A DNA stretch of 64,000 nt. Source: Devosia sp. A16. GTDB taxonomy: Bacteria > Pseudomonadota > Alphaproteobacteria > Rhizobiales > Devosiaceae. This document shows positions 28,324 through 36,780 of the stretch, one piece after another (the stretch's first letter is position 1; every line of letters begins with the position of its first letter). The stretch is taken from positions 3,139,501 to 3,203,500 of the forward strand of contig NZ_CP012945.1 in NCBI RefSeq assembly GCF_001402915.1. The letters are read 5' to 3'. A program made the translations under genes and the position numbers. The notes beneath the pieces were generated by a model. The model was not told the origin of the DNA. It searched no databases and worked only from the letters and a program-made list of their open reading frames with translations.

Positions 28324-29202
28324 TCACCCCCCAAACGCCGGAAGCACCAGACCCGTCACCCCCACGTCGACGGCAAACAATCCGCCCGGATTGCTCTGGC
28401 CGACGAAATGCTCCGCCGGGCGCTTCAGCACGGCGGTGGTGACATAGAGGATATCGAGGTTGTCGCCGCCGAACTCGCAGCAAGTGGGCAGATCCGTCGG
28501 GAGGACAATCGACTGCATCAGCTTGCCCTTGGGGTCGTACTGGTTCACCCGGCTGGTCACCGGGATGGTCACCCAGTAGCAGCCATCGGCATCGACCGTT
28601 GCACCATCGGCGATGCCGCCGCTGCCATCGAGATCGATGAAGGTGCGCTGGTTCTCGATGTTGCCGGTCACCGGGTCGAAGTCATAGGCGCGGACGATCG
28701 TCGTGTGACTGTCGGAGAAGTACATCGTCCTGCTGTCCGGGCTCCAGGCGAGCCCGTTGCAGCAGCCGACGCCCTCGATCATCCGATGTACCGACAGATC
28801 CTTGTCCATCCGGTAGAGCGAGCCGATAAACTCCACTTTCTTTCCCGGCGCTTCGAACATCGAGCCCGACCAGAAGCGGCCCTGCCGGTCGGGCTTGCCG
28901 TCGTTGAAGCGGGTATCGGCGAGGTGCGCTTCGGGATCGACGATCGCCTCGAACGAACCGGTCGCCGGGTCGAAGAAATAGAACCCCGACACCATGGTGA
29001 CGATGAGTCCGCCTTTCTGCCTGAGTCCGATGCAGCCGAGGAATTCCGGCGACTCCCAGGTGTCGTCCTTGCCGGTTTTCGGGTTGTAGCGGTGGATCAG
29101 CTTGCTCCAGATATCGATCCACCACAGCACCCCCGCCTCGGGGTCCCAGATGGTGCCTTCGCCGAGTTCGGCCCTGGCGTCGACGACGCAGGTGATGTCC
29201 AT
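28324..29202 (-). CDS. SMP-30/gluconolactonase family protein
   Basis: 292 aa six-bladed propeller. Metal ligands are visible: Glu in ELGEGTIWD, Asn in RFNDGKPD, Asn in NGLAWSPD and Asp in GIADGATVDADG. It hydrolyses aldonolactones to aldonic acids. Placed immediately after the ribose-type permease (3-bp gap) in the 33.8-28.3 kb operon, it suggests that the imported sugar is oxidised to a lactone. Confidence 0.85.
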   Translation of the reverse strand: MDITCVVDARAELGEGTIWDPEAGVLWWIDIWSKLIHRYNPKTGKDDTWESPEFLGCIGLRQKGGLIVTMVSGFYFFDPATGSFEAIVDPEAHLADTRFNDGKPDRQGRFWSGSMFEAPGKKVEFIGSLYRMDKDLSVHRMIEGVGCCNGLAWSPDSRTMYFSDSHTTIVRAYDFDPVTGNIENQRTFIDLDGSGGIADGATVDADGCYWVTIPVTSRVNQYDPKGKLMQSIVLPTDLPTCCEFGGDNLDILYVTTAVLKRPAEHFVGQSNPGGLFAVDVGVTGLVLPAFGG

Positions 29203-29205
29203 GCG

Positions 29206-30192
29206 CTACTCCCCCTCGCGGTTCGGTTTCTTGCTCTTGGTTCCGAGCCGCCACAGGCTCGAGAAGGTCTCGCTGCCGAGCGAGACGGTGACGAGGATCA
29301 CCGCGCCGTAGACCACCAGCAGCGCGCCGTTCGAGAGGTTCAATGCCGGCAGCAGCCCGGTCAGGATGGTCAGCACCAGCGCGCCCGCGATCGTGCCGAG
29401 ATAGTGCCCGCTGCCGCCCAGGATCGACGCACCGCCGATCGCCACAGCGGCAACCGAGGTGAACAGGTATGGGTCGCCCATCCCGAGATAGGCCTGGCCC
29501 GAATAGCCCGTCAGCAGCATGCCGGCAAACGAAGCGGTGAGCCCGCTGGTAACGTAGGTGAGGATGATGGTGCGGCTGGTCGGCACACCGGAAAACTCCG
29601 CCACGGTGGCGCTGCTTCCCAGGGCATAGAGGTGCCGCCCGAACGCCGCCTTCGACAGCAGTACCGAGGCGACGATGGCGAGGCCGCCCCAGATCAGCGC
29701 GATCACCGGCACCGGCCCCAGCCGGCCGACCGCCAGGAACTTGATCAGCTCGGGCGCCGACGGCGTCGGCGAGCCGCCGGTGAACACCAGGATCAGGCCT
29801 TGCAGGATGACGTTGGCAGCGAGGGTCATGATGATCGGGGGGACGCCGAACAGCGCAACGCCGACCCCGTTCACCAGGCCGATCAGCGCCCCGCCGGCGA
29901 GGATCAGCGGGCCCACCCACACCAGCGGCAGGTCCTGCCCGGCGCAGAACAAGGTCATCAGCACGGCCGCCGAGTTGAGCACCCACGGAATGGAGAGGTC
30001 GATGCCGCCGCCGATGATGACGAAGGTCTGCCCCAGCGCCACGATGCCGACGAAGGCGGCGAGCACCAGCGTCGAGCGCAGGTTGCTCTCCGACAGGAAG
30101 CCCGGCGAGAACAGGGCGGTGAGCAGCAGCAGCGCCACCATGCCGAGATAGGCAAGGAGGATCAACCGGTTGCGCGAGACGAAGCCGCTCAT
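29206..30192 (-). CDS. Ribose-type ABC transporter permease (BPD_transp_2)
   Basis: 328 aa, about 8-10 membrane segments. It carries the family GGGIDLSIPWVLNSAAV loop and the GGASILGGSG motif. ATG at 30192 overlaps the stop of the permease upstream by four bases (ATGA). Confidence 0.88.
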   Translation of the reverse strand: MSGFVSRNRLILLAYLGMVALLLLTALFSPGFLSESNLRSTLVLAAFVGIVALGQTFVIIGGGIDLSIPWVLNSAAVLMTLFCAGQDLPLVWVGPLILAGGALIGLVNGVGVALFGVPPIIMTLAANVILQGLILVFTGGSPTPSAPELIKFLAVGRLGPVPVIALIWGGLAIVASVLLSKAAFGRHLYALGSSATVAEFSGVPTSRTIILTYVTSGLTASFAGMLLTGYSGQAYLGMGDPYLFTSVAAVAIGGASILGGSGHYLGTIAGALVLTILTGLLPALNLSNGALLVVYGAVILVTVSLGSETFSSLWRLGTKSKKPNREGE

Positions 30193-31205
30193 TGCGCCTG
30201 CCCTCGCGCCGCTTTCTCGGCCACCGAGCTCGCCAGCACGGCAAGCAGCAGGATGACCCCGGAGGCGACTGGCTGCCAGTAGCTCGAGACGCGCATGACG
30301 AACACCAGGTTGCCGATCAGCGTCAGCACGAAGGCTCCGACGATGGTGCCGGCGAGATGGCCGCGCCCGCCGAAGAGGCTCACTCCACCGATCACCGCGG
30401 CGGCCACCGAAGGAAGGATGTAGTCCTTGCCGATGGTCGGCGAGCCGCCGCCGGTCTGCGTCGTGAGATAGATCGCCGCTGCAGCGGCGAACAGTCCCGA
30501 GAGCCCATAGGTCAGGACGTTGACCCGGGTGAGTGAGACGCCGGACAGGATCGCGGACTTTTCGTTGGAGCCGGTCGCCTGGATGGTGAGGCCCACCCGC
30601 GTCGCGCGGAACCAGGTCCAGAACAACAACAGGCCGATCAGCACCCACACCGGACCCGACAGGCCGAACAGCGTCGAATAGCTGAAGCCGATCCACCAGC
30701 CCGGCACCTGCCCGCCATCGGTGGGCAGGATCAGCATCGCCGCCCCGTTGAGGATCGACCAGGTTGCGAGTGTCACGAGGAACGGCTGCAGCTTCAGCAC
30801 CGAGATCAACAACCCGTTGATCGCCCCGATCGCCGCGCCGAGCAGCAGGATGATCGCCACCCACAGCACGACGTTGAGGGGATCCTCGCCGAACTGAGTC
30901 GCCGCGATCACCGTCCCGAGGCTGATCATCCCGCCGATCGACAGATCGATCCCGCCGCGTATCAGCACGATCGTCTGTCCGGTCGCCGCGAGGATCAGCG
31001 TCATCGCCGCCGCGGTGTCGAGGTTGAGTTCGTCCAGCGTGAACACGCCGCGCTGCAGCGTGCCATAGACGAGCACGATCGCCAGCAGCATCAGGCAGGC
31101 GACCAGGAACGGGGCCCGATCGAGCCACCTGGCGCGCCAGCTGCTGGTTAAGGGCTTCTTCGGCTCTAGGCCGACCTGCTGTTCGAGCGCCGGGGCCGTC
31201 ATCAT
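30189..31205 (-). CDS. Ribose-type ABC transporter permease (BPD_transp_2)
   Basis: 338 aa with many membrane segments; IRGGIDLSIGGMISLG and GGVSLFGGRGHLAGT are family hallmarks. It starts with two consecutive Met codons; the first overlaps the ATPase stop by four bases. It forms a heteromeric channel with the next permease. Confidence 0.88.
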   Translation of the reverse strand: MMTAPALEQQVGLEPKKPLTSSWRARWLDRAPFLVACLMLLAIVLVYGTLQRGVFTLDELNLDTAAAMTLILAATGQTIVLIRGGIDLSIGGMISLGTVIAATQFGEDPLNVVLWVAIILLLGAAIGAINGLLISVLKLQPFLVTLATWSILNGAAMLILPTDGGQVPGWWIGFSYSTLFGLSGPVWVLIGLLLFWTWFRATRVGLTIQATGSNEKSAILSGVSLTRVNVLTYGLSGLFAAAAAIYLTTQTGGGSPTIGKDYILPSVAAAVIGGVSLFGGRGHLAGTIVGAFVLTLIGNLVFVMRVSSYWQPVASGVILLLAVLASSVAEKAARGQAQ

Positions 31206-32704
31206 GCCGCCTCGCTCTCGAGTACGGCGGCGCGGAGGATGCCTTCCTCCGAGATACGCTCGCCTTCGAGCATCGCCGCGATGCGCCCGTTCTGCAGCAC
31301 CAGCACCCGATCGGCGACATGCACCAGCTCGGGCAGGTCGCTCGAATAGAAGAGGATCGCGTAGCCCTTGGCCGCGAGGTCACGCATCAGCTGGAAGATC
31401 TCGCCTTTGGTCCCGACATCGACGCCGCGCGTCGGATCGTAGAGCAGCAGCACCCGGGCCTCGGTCAGCAGCATCTTGCCGAAGATCACCTTCTGCTGGT
31501 TGCCGCCCGACAGTGTCCCCGCCGGCTGCTCCGGCGTTCCCGCCTTGATGCGCAGGAAGTCCATCATCTGGTTGACCAGGGCCGCCTCGCGTTTGTCGTC
31601 GAGCAGGCCGTGCGAGGAGAACCGCCGGATCACCGAAAGCGTCAAGTTCTCGCGCACGCTCTTGCTCAGGAGCAGGCCCTGGCCGCGCCTGTCCTCCGGC
31701 ACCAGCGCGATGCCGTCGCGTCCGATCAGTGCTTCGCGTGGATTGCGGATGCTGGACGGCTTGCCCCATAGTTCGAGCGTTCCGGTGGAACGGCTGGCTC
31801 CGAACAAGGCCTGGAACAGCTCGCGCTGCCCGTGCCCCTGCAGCCCGCCGACGCCGAGCACCTCGCCTTCGCGCAGCGCGAAATCGACGCCGGCCAACCG
31901 CGAGCCGCTGCCGAACCCGCTGACCCGCAGCGCCACGCGTTCTGTCGCCGTCGCGATGCGCTCGGGATAGAGCCGGTCGAGGTGCCGGCCGATCATCTGC
32001 GTCACGATCTCGTCGTCGCTCACCGCATTGGCCTCGTGCGCCGCCACTGTCTTGCCGTTGCGGAAGATCGTCAGCCGGTCGGCGATGGCGCGCACTTCGG
32101 CCATGCGGTGCGAGATGAAGATCACCAGCCGCCCTTCGGCGGCGAGTTGCCGGGTGAGCGCCAGCAGCCATTCGGCCTCGCGCGCCGGCAGCGCAGAAGT
32201 CGCCTCGTCGAGGATGAGAATGCGCGGGTCTTTGGCCAGCCCCTTGGCGATTTCGACGATCTGCCGTTCGGCGAGAGTCAGCCGCCGCAGCTCGCGTTCC
32301 GGCGCGAGGACGGGAAACTTGTACCTGCCGAGGAGTTCGAGGGTCCGCCGCCGCAGCTCGCGGCGATCGACCATGCCGATGCGGTTACGCGGTTCGCGCC
32401 GGAACCAGATGTTCTGTTCGACCGTCAGGTCGGGGATCAGCGACAGTTCCTGGAACACTGCGGCGATGCCGCGCTCCTGCGCCGCGTCCGGGTTCGGAGG
32501 GCGGTAGTCGGCGCCCTCGAGCCGGATGCTGCCGCCGTCATGCCGCACGGCGCCGGAGAGGATCTGGATGAAGGTGCTTTTGCCCGCGCCATTCTCGCCG
32601 AGCAGCGCGTGCACCTCGCCGGCGCGGGCCGAAAAGCTGGCCTCGCTCAGTGCGACGATGCCGCCATAGCGCTTGGTCAGCCCGTTGACTTCGATAAGCT
32701 GCAT
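31202..32704 (-). CDS. Sugar ABC transporter ATPase (RbsA/XylG type)
   Basis: 500 aa with two ATPase halves. The N-terminal half has Walker A GENGAGKST and signature region LTLAERQIVEIAK (a variant of LSGGQ). The C-terminal half has a degenerate Walker A (GLQGHGQRE), as is usual in this family, and an LSGGNQQK signature. It drives import together with two permeases and the binding protein. Confidence 0.9.
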   Translation of the reverse strand: MQLIEVNGLTKRYGGIVALSEASFSARAGEVHALLGENGAGKSTFIQILSGAVRHDGGSIRLEGADYRPPNPDAAQERGIAAVFQELSLIPDLTVEQNIWFRREPRNRIGMVDRRELRRRTLELLGRYKFPVLAPERELRRLTLAERQIVEIAKGLAKDPRILILDEATSALPAREAEWLLALTRQLAAEGRLVIFISHRMAEVRAIADRLTIFRNGKTVAAHEANAVSDDEIVTQMIGRHLDRLYPERIATATERVALRVSGFGSGSRLAGVDFALREGEVLGVGGLQGHGQRELFQALFGASRSTGTLELWGKPSSIRNPREALIGRDGIALVPEDRRGQGLLLSKSVRENLTLSVIRRFSSHGLLDDKREAALVNQMMDFLRIKAGTPEQPAGTLSGGNQQKVIFGKMLLTEARVLLLYDPTRGVDVGTKGEIFQLMRDLAAKGYAILFYSSDLPELVHVADRVLVLQNGRIAAMLEGERISEEGILRAAVLESEAA

Positions 32705-32726
32705 TGACGTCGCCCCGACAGACGGA

Positions 32727-32752
32727 CCTCCCGGGAGCGGGCTCCCGGGAGG
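32727..32752 (-). terminator. Stem-loop after binding-protein gene
   Basis: CCTCCCGGGAGC and GCTCCCGGGAGG form a 12-bp perfect inverted repeat with two bases between, in the 67-bp gap between the binding-protein stop and ATPase start. Probably attenuates expression of the downstream transporter genes relative to the binding protein. Confidence 0.55.
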
Positions 32753-32771
32753 GATGGAAATGACCGTTGTC

Positions 32772-33836
32772 CTACTTTGCGACGCCGGCGGCTTCCGCGG
32801 CGGTGATCTCCACCCAGTCGGGCGAAATCGGCAGCGTCAGTCCCGGCGGCTGGTCCGGGAAGGCATTCACGCCGAGCTCGATGGTCTGCATCTTGGCGCC
32901 GGGGAAGAGCTTCGACTCGAACGGCGTGGTGGTGATGAAGTCGCCTTCGACCTCCACCGAGCGGTTCTCCGGACGCTTGCCGGTATCGAGGATCTCGACC
33001 GCCAGCTTGATGGCTTCCGACGAGAGGAACGCCGGGTTGGAGCCGAGAATGCATTTCGCGCCGCTGTCGGCGCAGGTCAGCGCGGCGACGTTGTAGGAGA
33101 AACCCACCACGGGGACCATCGGCCGACCGGCATCCTTAAGCGCCTGGATGGCGCCCGAGCCATAGCCCTGGGTCAGGATGCCGTCGACCTGCGGGTTGGC
33201 CGCCAGCAGCGAGGCGACGCCGGCCTGCTCGGGCCCGAGCGCATAGTCGCCGTTATAATAACCCACGACCTTGATATCGGGATAGTTCTTCAGGACGGCC
33301 TCGTAGCCTTCCTGCAGTTGCGCCGAGATCGGCGCACCGGCGAGGCCACGATCGACCAGCACGTTGCCCTTGCCGCCGAGCTGCACTGCCATCCACTCGG
33401 CCATCACTGCCGGGATGCGCGCCCAGTTCGAGGCGAGGGTGAGGGCACACGTCTCGGTCACCACCTGGTCGAAGCTGATCACTACGATGCCGGCATCGCA
33501 GGCCCGTTTGATCGTCGGATTGAGCGCCGTGTCGGACGCCGCATCGACCAGGATCGCGTCGGGCTTTTCGCGGATGATATTGTTGAGCGAGTTGATCTGC
33601 GCCTGAACGGTGTTCTCGACCACCTCGATATGCAGTTCGACCCGGCCGGCCAGCGGTCCCTTGTCCACCGAGACCTGCGCGACGCGCTGCATCTGCTGTC
33701 GCCAGTCGTTCCCGACGAAGTTGTTGCTGAGATAGATGACGTACGGCTTCTTGTCCTGTGCCACGACCGGCGCCACGCCTGCCGACAAGGACGTGACGGC
33801 CAGCGCCGCACACATCAGCACTGAGTGCAGTTTCAT
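32772..33836 (-). CDS. Ribose-type ABC transporter substrate-binding protein
   Basis: 354 aa. ATG at 33836 with GGGAGGATC eight bases upstream; signal peptide from MKLHSVLMCAALAVTSLSAG to about VVAQ. The type I periplasmic-binding fold (LSNNFVGNDWRQQMQR start, INSLNNIIREKPDAILVD) matches the ribose/xylose family. First gene of the importer operon that also has the SMP-30 lactonase. Its promoter carries one LacI-type and one GntR-type site. Confidence 0.88.
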   Translation of the reverse strand: MKLHSVLMCAALAVTSLSAGVAPVVAQDKKPYVIYLSNNFVGNDWRQQMQRVAQVSVDKGPLAGRVELHIEVVENTVQAQINSLNNIIREKPDAILVDAASDTALNPTIKRACDAGIVVISFDQVVTETCALTLASNWARIPAVMAEWMAVQLGGKGNVLVDRGLAGAPISAQLQEGYEAVLKNYPDIKVVGYYNGDYALGPEQAGVASLLAANPQVDGILTQGYGSGAIQALKDAGRPMVPVVGFSYNVAALTCADSGAKCILGSNPAFLSSEAIKLAVEILDTGKRPENRSVEVEGDFITTTPFESKLFPGAKMQTIELGVNAFPDQPPGLTLPISPDWVEITAAEAAGVAK

Positions 33837-33902
33837 CAGATGATCCTCCCATGTGCGGGTCGCGACGGTCCCTCCCGTCTTCACTGCGATGCCCGCGGCC
33901 AA

Positions 33903-33918
33903 TTGATACCGGTACCAA
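33903..33918. promoter_or_regulatory. LacI/gluconate-repressor-type operator, importer promoter
   Basis: TTGATACCGGTACCAA matches the TGGTACCGGTACCA motif shared with sites at 41525, 46661 and 46695. It lies 67 bp upstream of the binding-protein start. Confidence 0.7.
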
Positions 33919-34054
33919 TCGACCCTGTCAAACAGGGCCGGGCCGGCTCAGACGTCAGAAATGGACTACCAGTCTCCCTCGAAAGCGGGCGTAGACCGCC
34001 GGCGCTCCAGTCCGAGCGGCGCTACTTTCCTGCGCACGTCTCGAGCCAGCTATG

Positions 34055-34067
34055 ATGCTATTATAAT
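34055..34067. promoter_or_regulatory. Shared AT-rich operator, site A
   Basis: ATGCTATTATAAT; its reverse complement ATTATAATAGCAT is repeated near 39241, 46772 and 52993. It lies between the end of the gntR-type gene and the importer operon. Confidence 0.65.
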
Positions 34068-34115
34068 TTTACTGGACTGTCTATCCGGCATGGTGCCATG
34101 CAGACCGACACGCCC

Positions 34116-34886
34116 TCAGACGAGATCGTTCGGCGCGTCGTAGGTGATCGAGAAGATGTCGGCCGGGTGCCGGGCGATCGAGAACTCGACGTTCTGCTGG
34201 TCGGCCGACTGATACAGCATCTCGACCGCTAGAATGGCCGACCCCCTGGCGACGCCGAGATCCGCGGCCACGTCGTCATCGGCAAGTTCGGCCCGCACCG
34301 TGCAATGCGCCACCGCCATGCGGATATTGAGCCGGCGCTGCACCGCGCGGAAGATCAGCACGTCGTTGAAGTCTTCCTTCTTCAGCTGCCCGCCCAGGTC
34401 GGGCGGAAAGTAGGTGGTGATCTGCGCCTTCTTCTGTTTGCCGACCGACAGGATCGAGCGCAGGCAATAACCCGGCTCGTCCTTGCCCAGCCCGAAATGC
34501 CGCTGCAGCAGCGGCGACAGCTCCTTCTTGTAGGATTTGATCTTCAGCGACGCGTCCCTGGTGAAGGCCGCCATGTCGGCGAAGTTCTTGAAGGTCCAGC
34601 TCAGCGTCACCGGCGGCGCTGCCGAGGTGACGACGGCGGGCTTGGCCGAGCGTTTCTTGATCAGTCCGTCGGCCTCGAGATCGCGCAGCGCCTGGCGCAC
34701 GGTGATCAGGCTGACCCCGAAGCGTTCGGCAAGCATCGCTTCCTTGGGGAGCTCGCCACCGACCGGAAACGCCCCGGAAGCGATCGGCTCTCGCAGGATG
34801 TCGGCGAGCTGCCGGTACAGCGGTCCCTGCGCCCGCGCCAGCACGCGCTTGGGCAGGAGGTCGATCGTTGCGCTCAGGTCGTCCAT
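34116..34886 (-). CDS. GntR family transcriptional regulator, UTRA type
   Basis: 256 aa. Winged helix near residues 30-80 (EAMLAERFGVSLITVRQALRDLEADG), then a UTRA ligand-binding domain ending EFSIARHPADIFSITYDA, the usual HutC-subfamily C-terminus. ATG at 34886 is chosen because a longer frame to 34994 would run through a palindrome at 34912 that is likely its own operator. It probably controls the AT-rich operator set found at five promoters around it. Confidence 0.85.
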   Translation of the reverse strand: MDDLSATIDLLPKRVLARAQGPLYRQLADILREPIASGAFPVGGELPKEAMLAERFGVSLITVRQALRDLEADGLIKKRSAKPAVVTSAAPPVTLSWTFKNFADMAAFTRDASLKIKSYKKELSPLLQRHFGLGKDEPGYCLRSILSVGKQKKAQITTYFPPDLGGQLKKEDFNDVLIFRAVQRRLNIRMAVAHCTVRAELADDDVAADLGVARGSAILAVEMLYQSADQQNVEFSIARHPADIFSITYDAPNDLV

Positions 34887-34911
34887 ATACTCAGCCAGCC
34901 CCACAGGTGTG

Positions 34912-34926
34912 GCTATGATAATAGCA
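34912..34926. promoter_or_regulatory. Shared AT-rich operator, site B (autoregulatory)
   Basis: GCTATGATAATAGC is a 14-bp near-perfect palindrome containing ATAATAGCA, the conserved half of the shared motif. It lies 26 bp upstream of the UTRA regulator start. Confidence 0.6.
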
Positions 34927-35049
34927 CGATCTATGACTCGCGAACCGCTGTGTTCACGCCGTCCCCGAGTAAGTGAGGGCGGATGAGATAACACTGCGCG
35001 CTCACACGCGGTGGATGGGCCAGTGTTGTGGCTCGCCCTGCCGAAATTG

Positions 35050-35736
35050 CTAAGCCAACAATCGCAGCGGCAGCTCCAGATACGCCTTGAAGCGCGTCAG
35101 CAACGCCGTCGCCGCTTCCTCGCTCACCTGCGCCGCGTCGAACGACAACAGGCATTCTCCTGTCGCCGGTCCGGTCGCCAGCACCAGCCGCATGTTGCGG
35201 CCGGGCTTCAACGGCATCACCACGGGCCGGATGTCCGAGGCGGCCAGTAGCTTCAGCGACAGCGCCGCCGGTTCCGACGACTGGTCGCCGCCGGCCTCGA
35301 GCGCCTTGAGCCGCCTCGCCCGCAACGGCCCGAGCGAGCCCTTGCGGATCTCGGCAAACACCAGTTGCCCGGCCTGCTGCTCCAGCGCCACGGGGGCGCC
35401 GGCGAGGCTATGGCTCTCCGGCACGTCGTCGAGCGCGCATCCGGCCGCGCGCAGCACCACGTCTTCGACGGTGAACGGCGTATCGGCATCGGCAAAGCCG
35501 GCGAGCAGTTGCAGCAATGTCGTGAGCTGAACGGTGGTGCCGAGCGCCGACGTCTGCGGACCGCTCGCTGCCACGGGGGCAGGGGGGCGGGTCACATAGG
35601 CCTCGATATCGGCCGCGACGATGCGACCGTTCGGCCCGGAGCCTTTGAGCTCCTCCAGCGTGAGGCCGCGCTCGCGCGCCAGCCGACGGGCATAGGGCGA
35701 GGCGGCGCGACGCGGCTGGAGCACGGTGGCGGGCAT
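35050..35736 (-). CDS. E2-like protein: peripheral subunit-binding domain with degenerate acyltransferase domain
   Basis: 228 aa. Residues 12-48 (ASPYARRLARERGLTLEELK and GSGPNGRIVAADIEAY) are a clear E1/E3 peripheral subunit-binding domain. The rest resembles a shortened 2-oxoacid dehydrogenase acyltransferase domain ending FKAYLELPLRLLA. The catalytic DHRxxDG motif is replaced: DAAQVSE stands at about residues 200-206, so the His and Asp needed for acyl transfer are lost. There is no lipoyl domain; that domain is fused to the E1 protein of the same operon. ATG at 35736 overlaps the upstream stop by one base. It may be a scaffold that holds the E1-lipoyl fusion and E3 together. Confidence 0.75.
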   Translation of the reverse strand: MPATVLQPRRAASPYARRLARERGLTLEELKGSGPNGRIVAADIEAYVTRPPAPVAASGPQTSALGTTVQLTTLLQLLAGFADADTPFTVEDVVLRAAGCALDDVPESHSLAGAPVALEQQAGQLVFAEIRKGSLGPLRARRLKALEAGGDQSSEPAALSLKLLAASDIRPVVMPLKPGRNMRLVLATGPATGECLLSFDAAQVSEEAATALLTRFKAYLELPLRLLA

Positions 35737-36749
35737 CAGCGCTGCAGGTATTCGCGGTTGACGCAGTTGGTGAGCCGGCCCTCGGTCAGGTAGGCGTGGA
35801 TCACCTCGATCGACTTGAGCCGCAAGTCGATCATCGAGGCCGGGCTGTAGAAGGCCGCATGCGGAGTGACGATCAAGCGGTCCTTGATCCACGGCTCGTT
35901 GGCGCGCCAGGCCTTGAGCAGCGGATGCTCGAGATCGCCCGGCTCGTTCGGCAGCACGTCGAGCCCGGCGCCCGCTACTGTTCCGTTGCGCATCGCCGCT
36001 TCCAGCGCCGACACATCGATGATCGGCCCGCGCGCCGTGTTGACCACGATCAAGCCGGGCTTGGCCGCGGCGAACGCCTCGGTGCCGAGCAGTCCGCGCG
36101 TCTCGCTGCTGAGCGGCGCGTGCACGGACACCACGTCGGCCCGCGCCATCAGTTCGTTCAGCGAATGCACCCGCTCGTAGCCGGTCGAGAGGTCGACGCC
36201 CGAAAGCAGGTGCGGATCGTAGAACACCACCTTCATGTCGAAGGCGGCGGCGCGCCGCGCTGCGGCGAGCCCGATACGGCCGAGCCCGATGACGCCGAAC
36301 GTCGCGTTCTTGTGCCGGCGGATCAGCGGTGCCTTGGAGAAGTGCCAGCCTTCAAGGCCGTCCACGGCGATCTCGGCCGGATAGGTGTAGGTGCCGCGGG
36401 TCAGCGCCAGCATCAGCGCGATGGCGTGGTCGGCGACTTCCGTGGTGCCGTAATCCGGTACATTGCAGGCCGGGATGTTGCGGGCCCCCCAGCCGGCGGT
36501 GTCGATGTTGTCGAAGCCGACACCCGAGCGCACCGCGATCCTGGCATTGGCAAACGCCGTCGGCGGCAGCGGCACGTTCAGCGTCGGCGAGTGGTTGATC
36601 ACGGCGTCGACGGTCTTGGCCACCTCTGGATCGAGCACCGCTGCGACATCCGCCGTCGAACGGGCGAGGATGAACTCGACATCCGGGTAGTGCTGGCGTT
36701 CCAGCTCGGCATCGTCGGCAGCCTGCCAGTTGACGCACAGAATCTTCAT
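35736..36749 (-). CDS. D-isomer specific 2-hydroxyacid dehydrogenase (C-terminal-binding-protein-like)
   Basis: 337 aa. NAD-binding GLGRIG, the active-site Arg in VNTARGPIID, Glu in LPNEPGD and the His in TPHAAFYSP are all present. It reduces a 2-oxo acid or oxidises a D-2-hydroxy acid with NAD(H). ATG at 36749 after GGAGGAAG; a longer frame from 36827 overlaps the upstream gene. Placed between the E1 fusion and the E2-like gene, it may supply or remove the 2-oxo acid substrate of that complex. Confidence 0.85.
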   Translation of the reverse strand: MKILCVNWQAADDAELERQHYPDVEFILARSTADVAAVLDPEVAKTVDAVINHSPTLNVPLPPTAFANARIAVRSGVGFDNIDTAGWGARNIPACNVPDYGTTEVADHAIALMLALTRGTYTYPAEIAVDGLEGWHFSKAPLIRRHKNATFGVIGLGRIGLAAARRAAAFDMKVVFYDPHLLSGVDLSTGYERVHSLNELMARADVVSVHAPLSSETRGLLGTEAFAAAKPGLIVVNTARGPIIDVSALEAAMRNGTVAGAGLDVLPNEPGDLEHPLLKAWRANEPWIKDRLIVTPHAAFYSPASMIDLRLKSIEVIHAYLTEGRLTNCVNREYLQR

Positions 36750-36780
36750 TGCTTCCTCCGCTGCCCTCGGCAGTCGCTGA

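Noticed and set aside
33961-34143. A 60-residue open frame in the gap upstream of the importer.
   Set aside because: No ribosome site and it runs through operator site A; composition is not gene-like.
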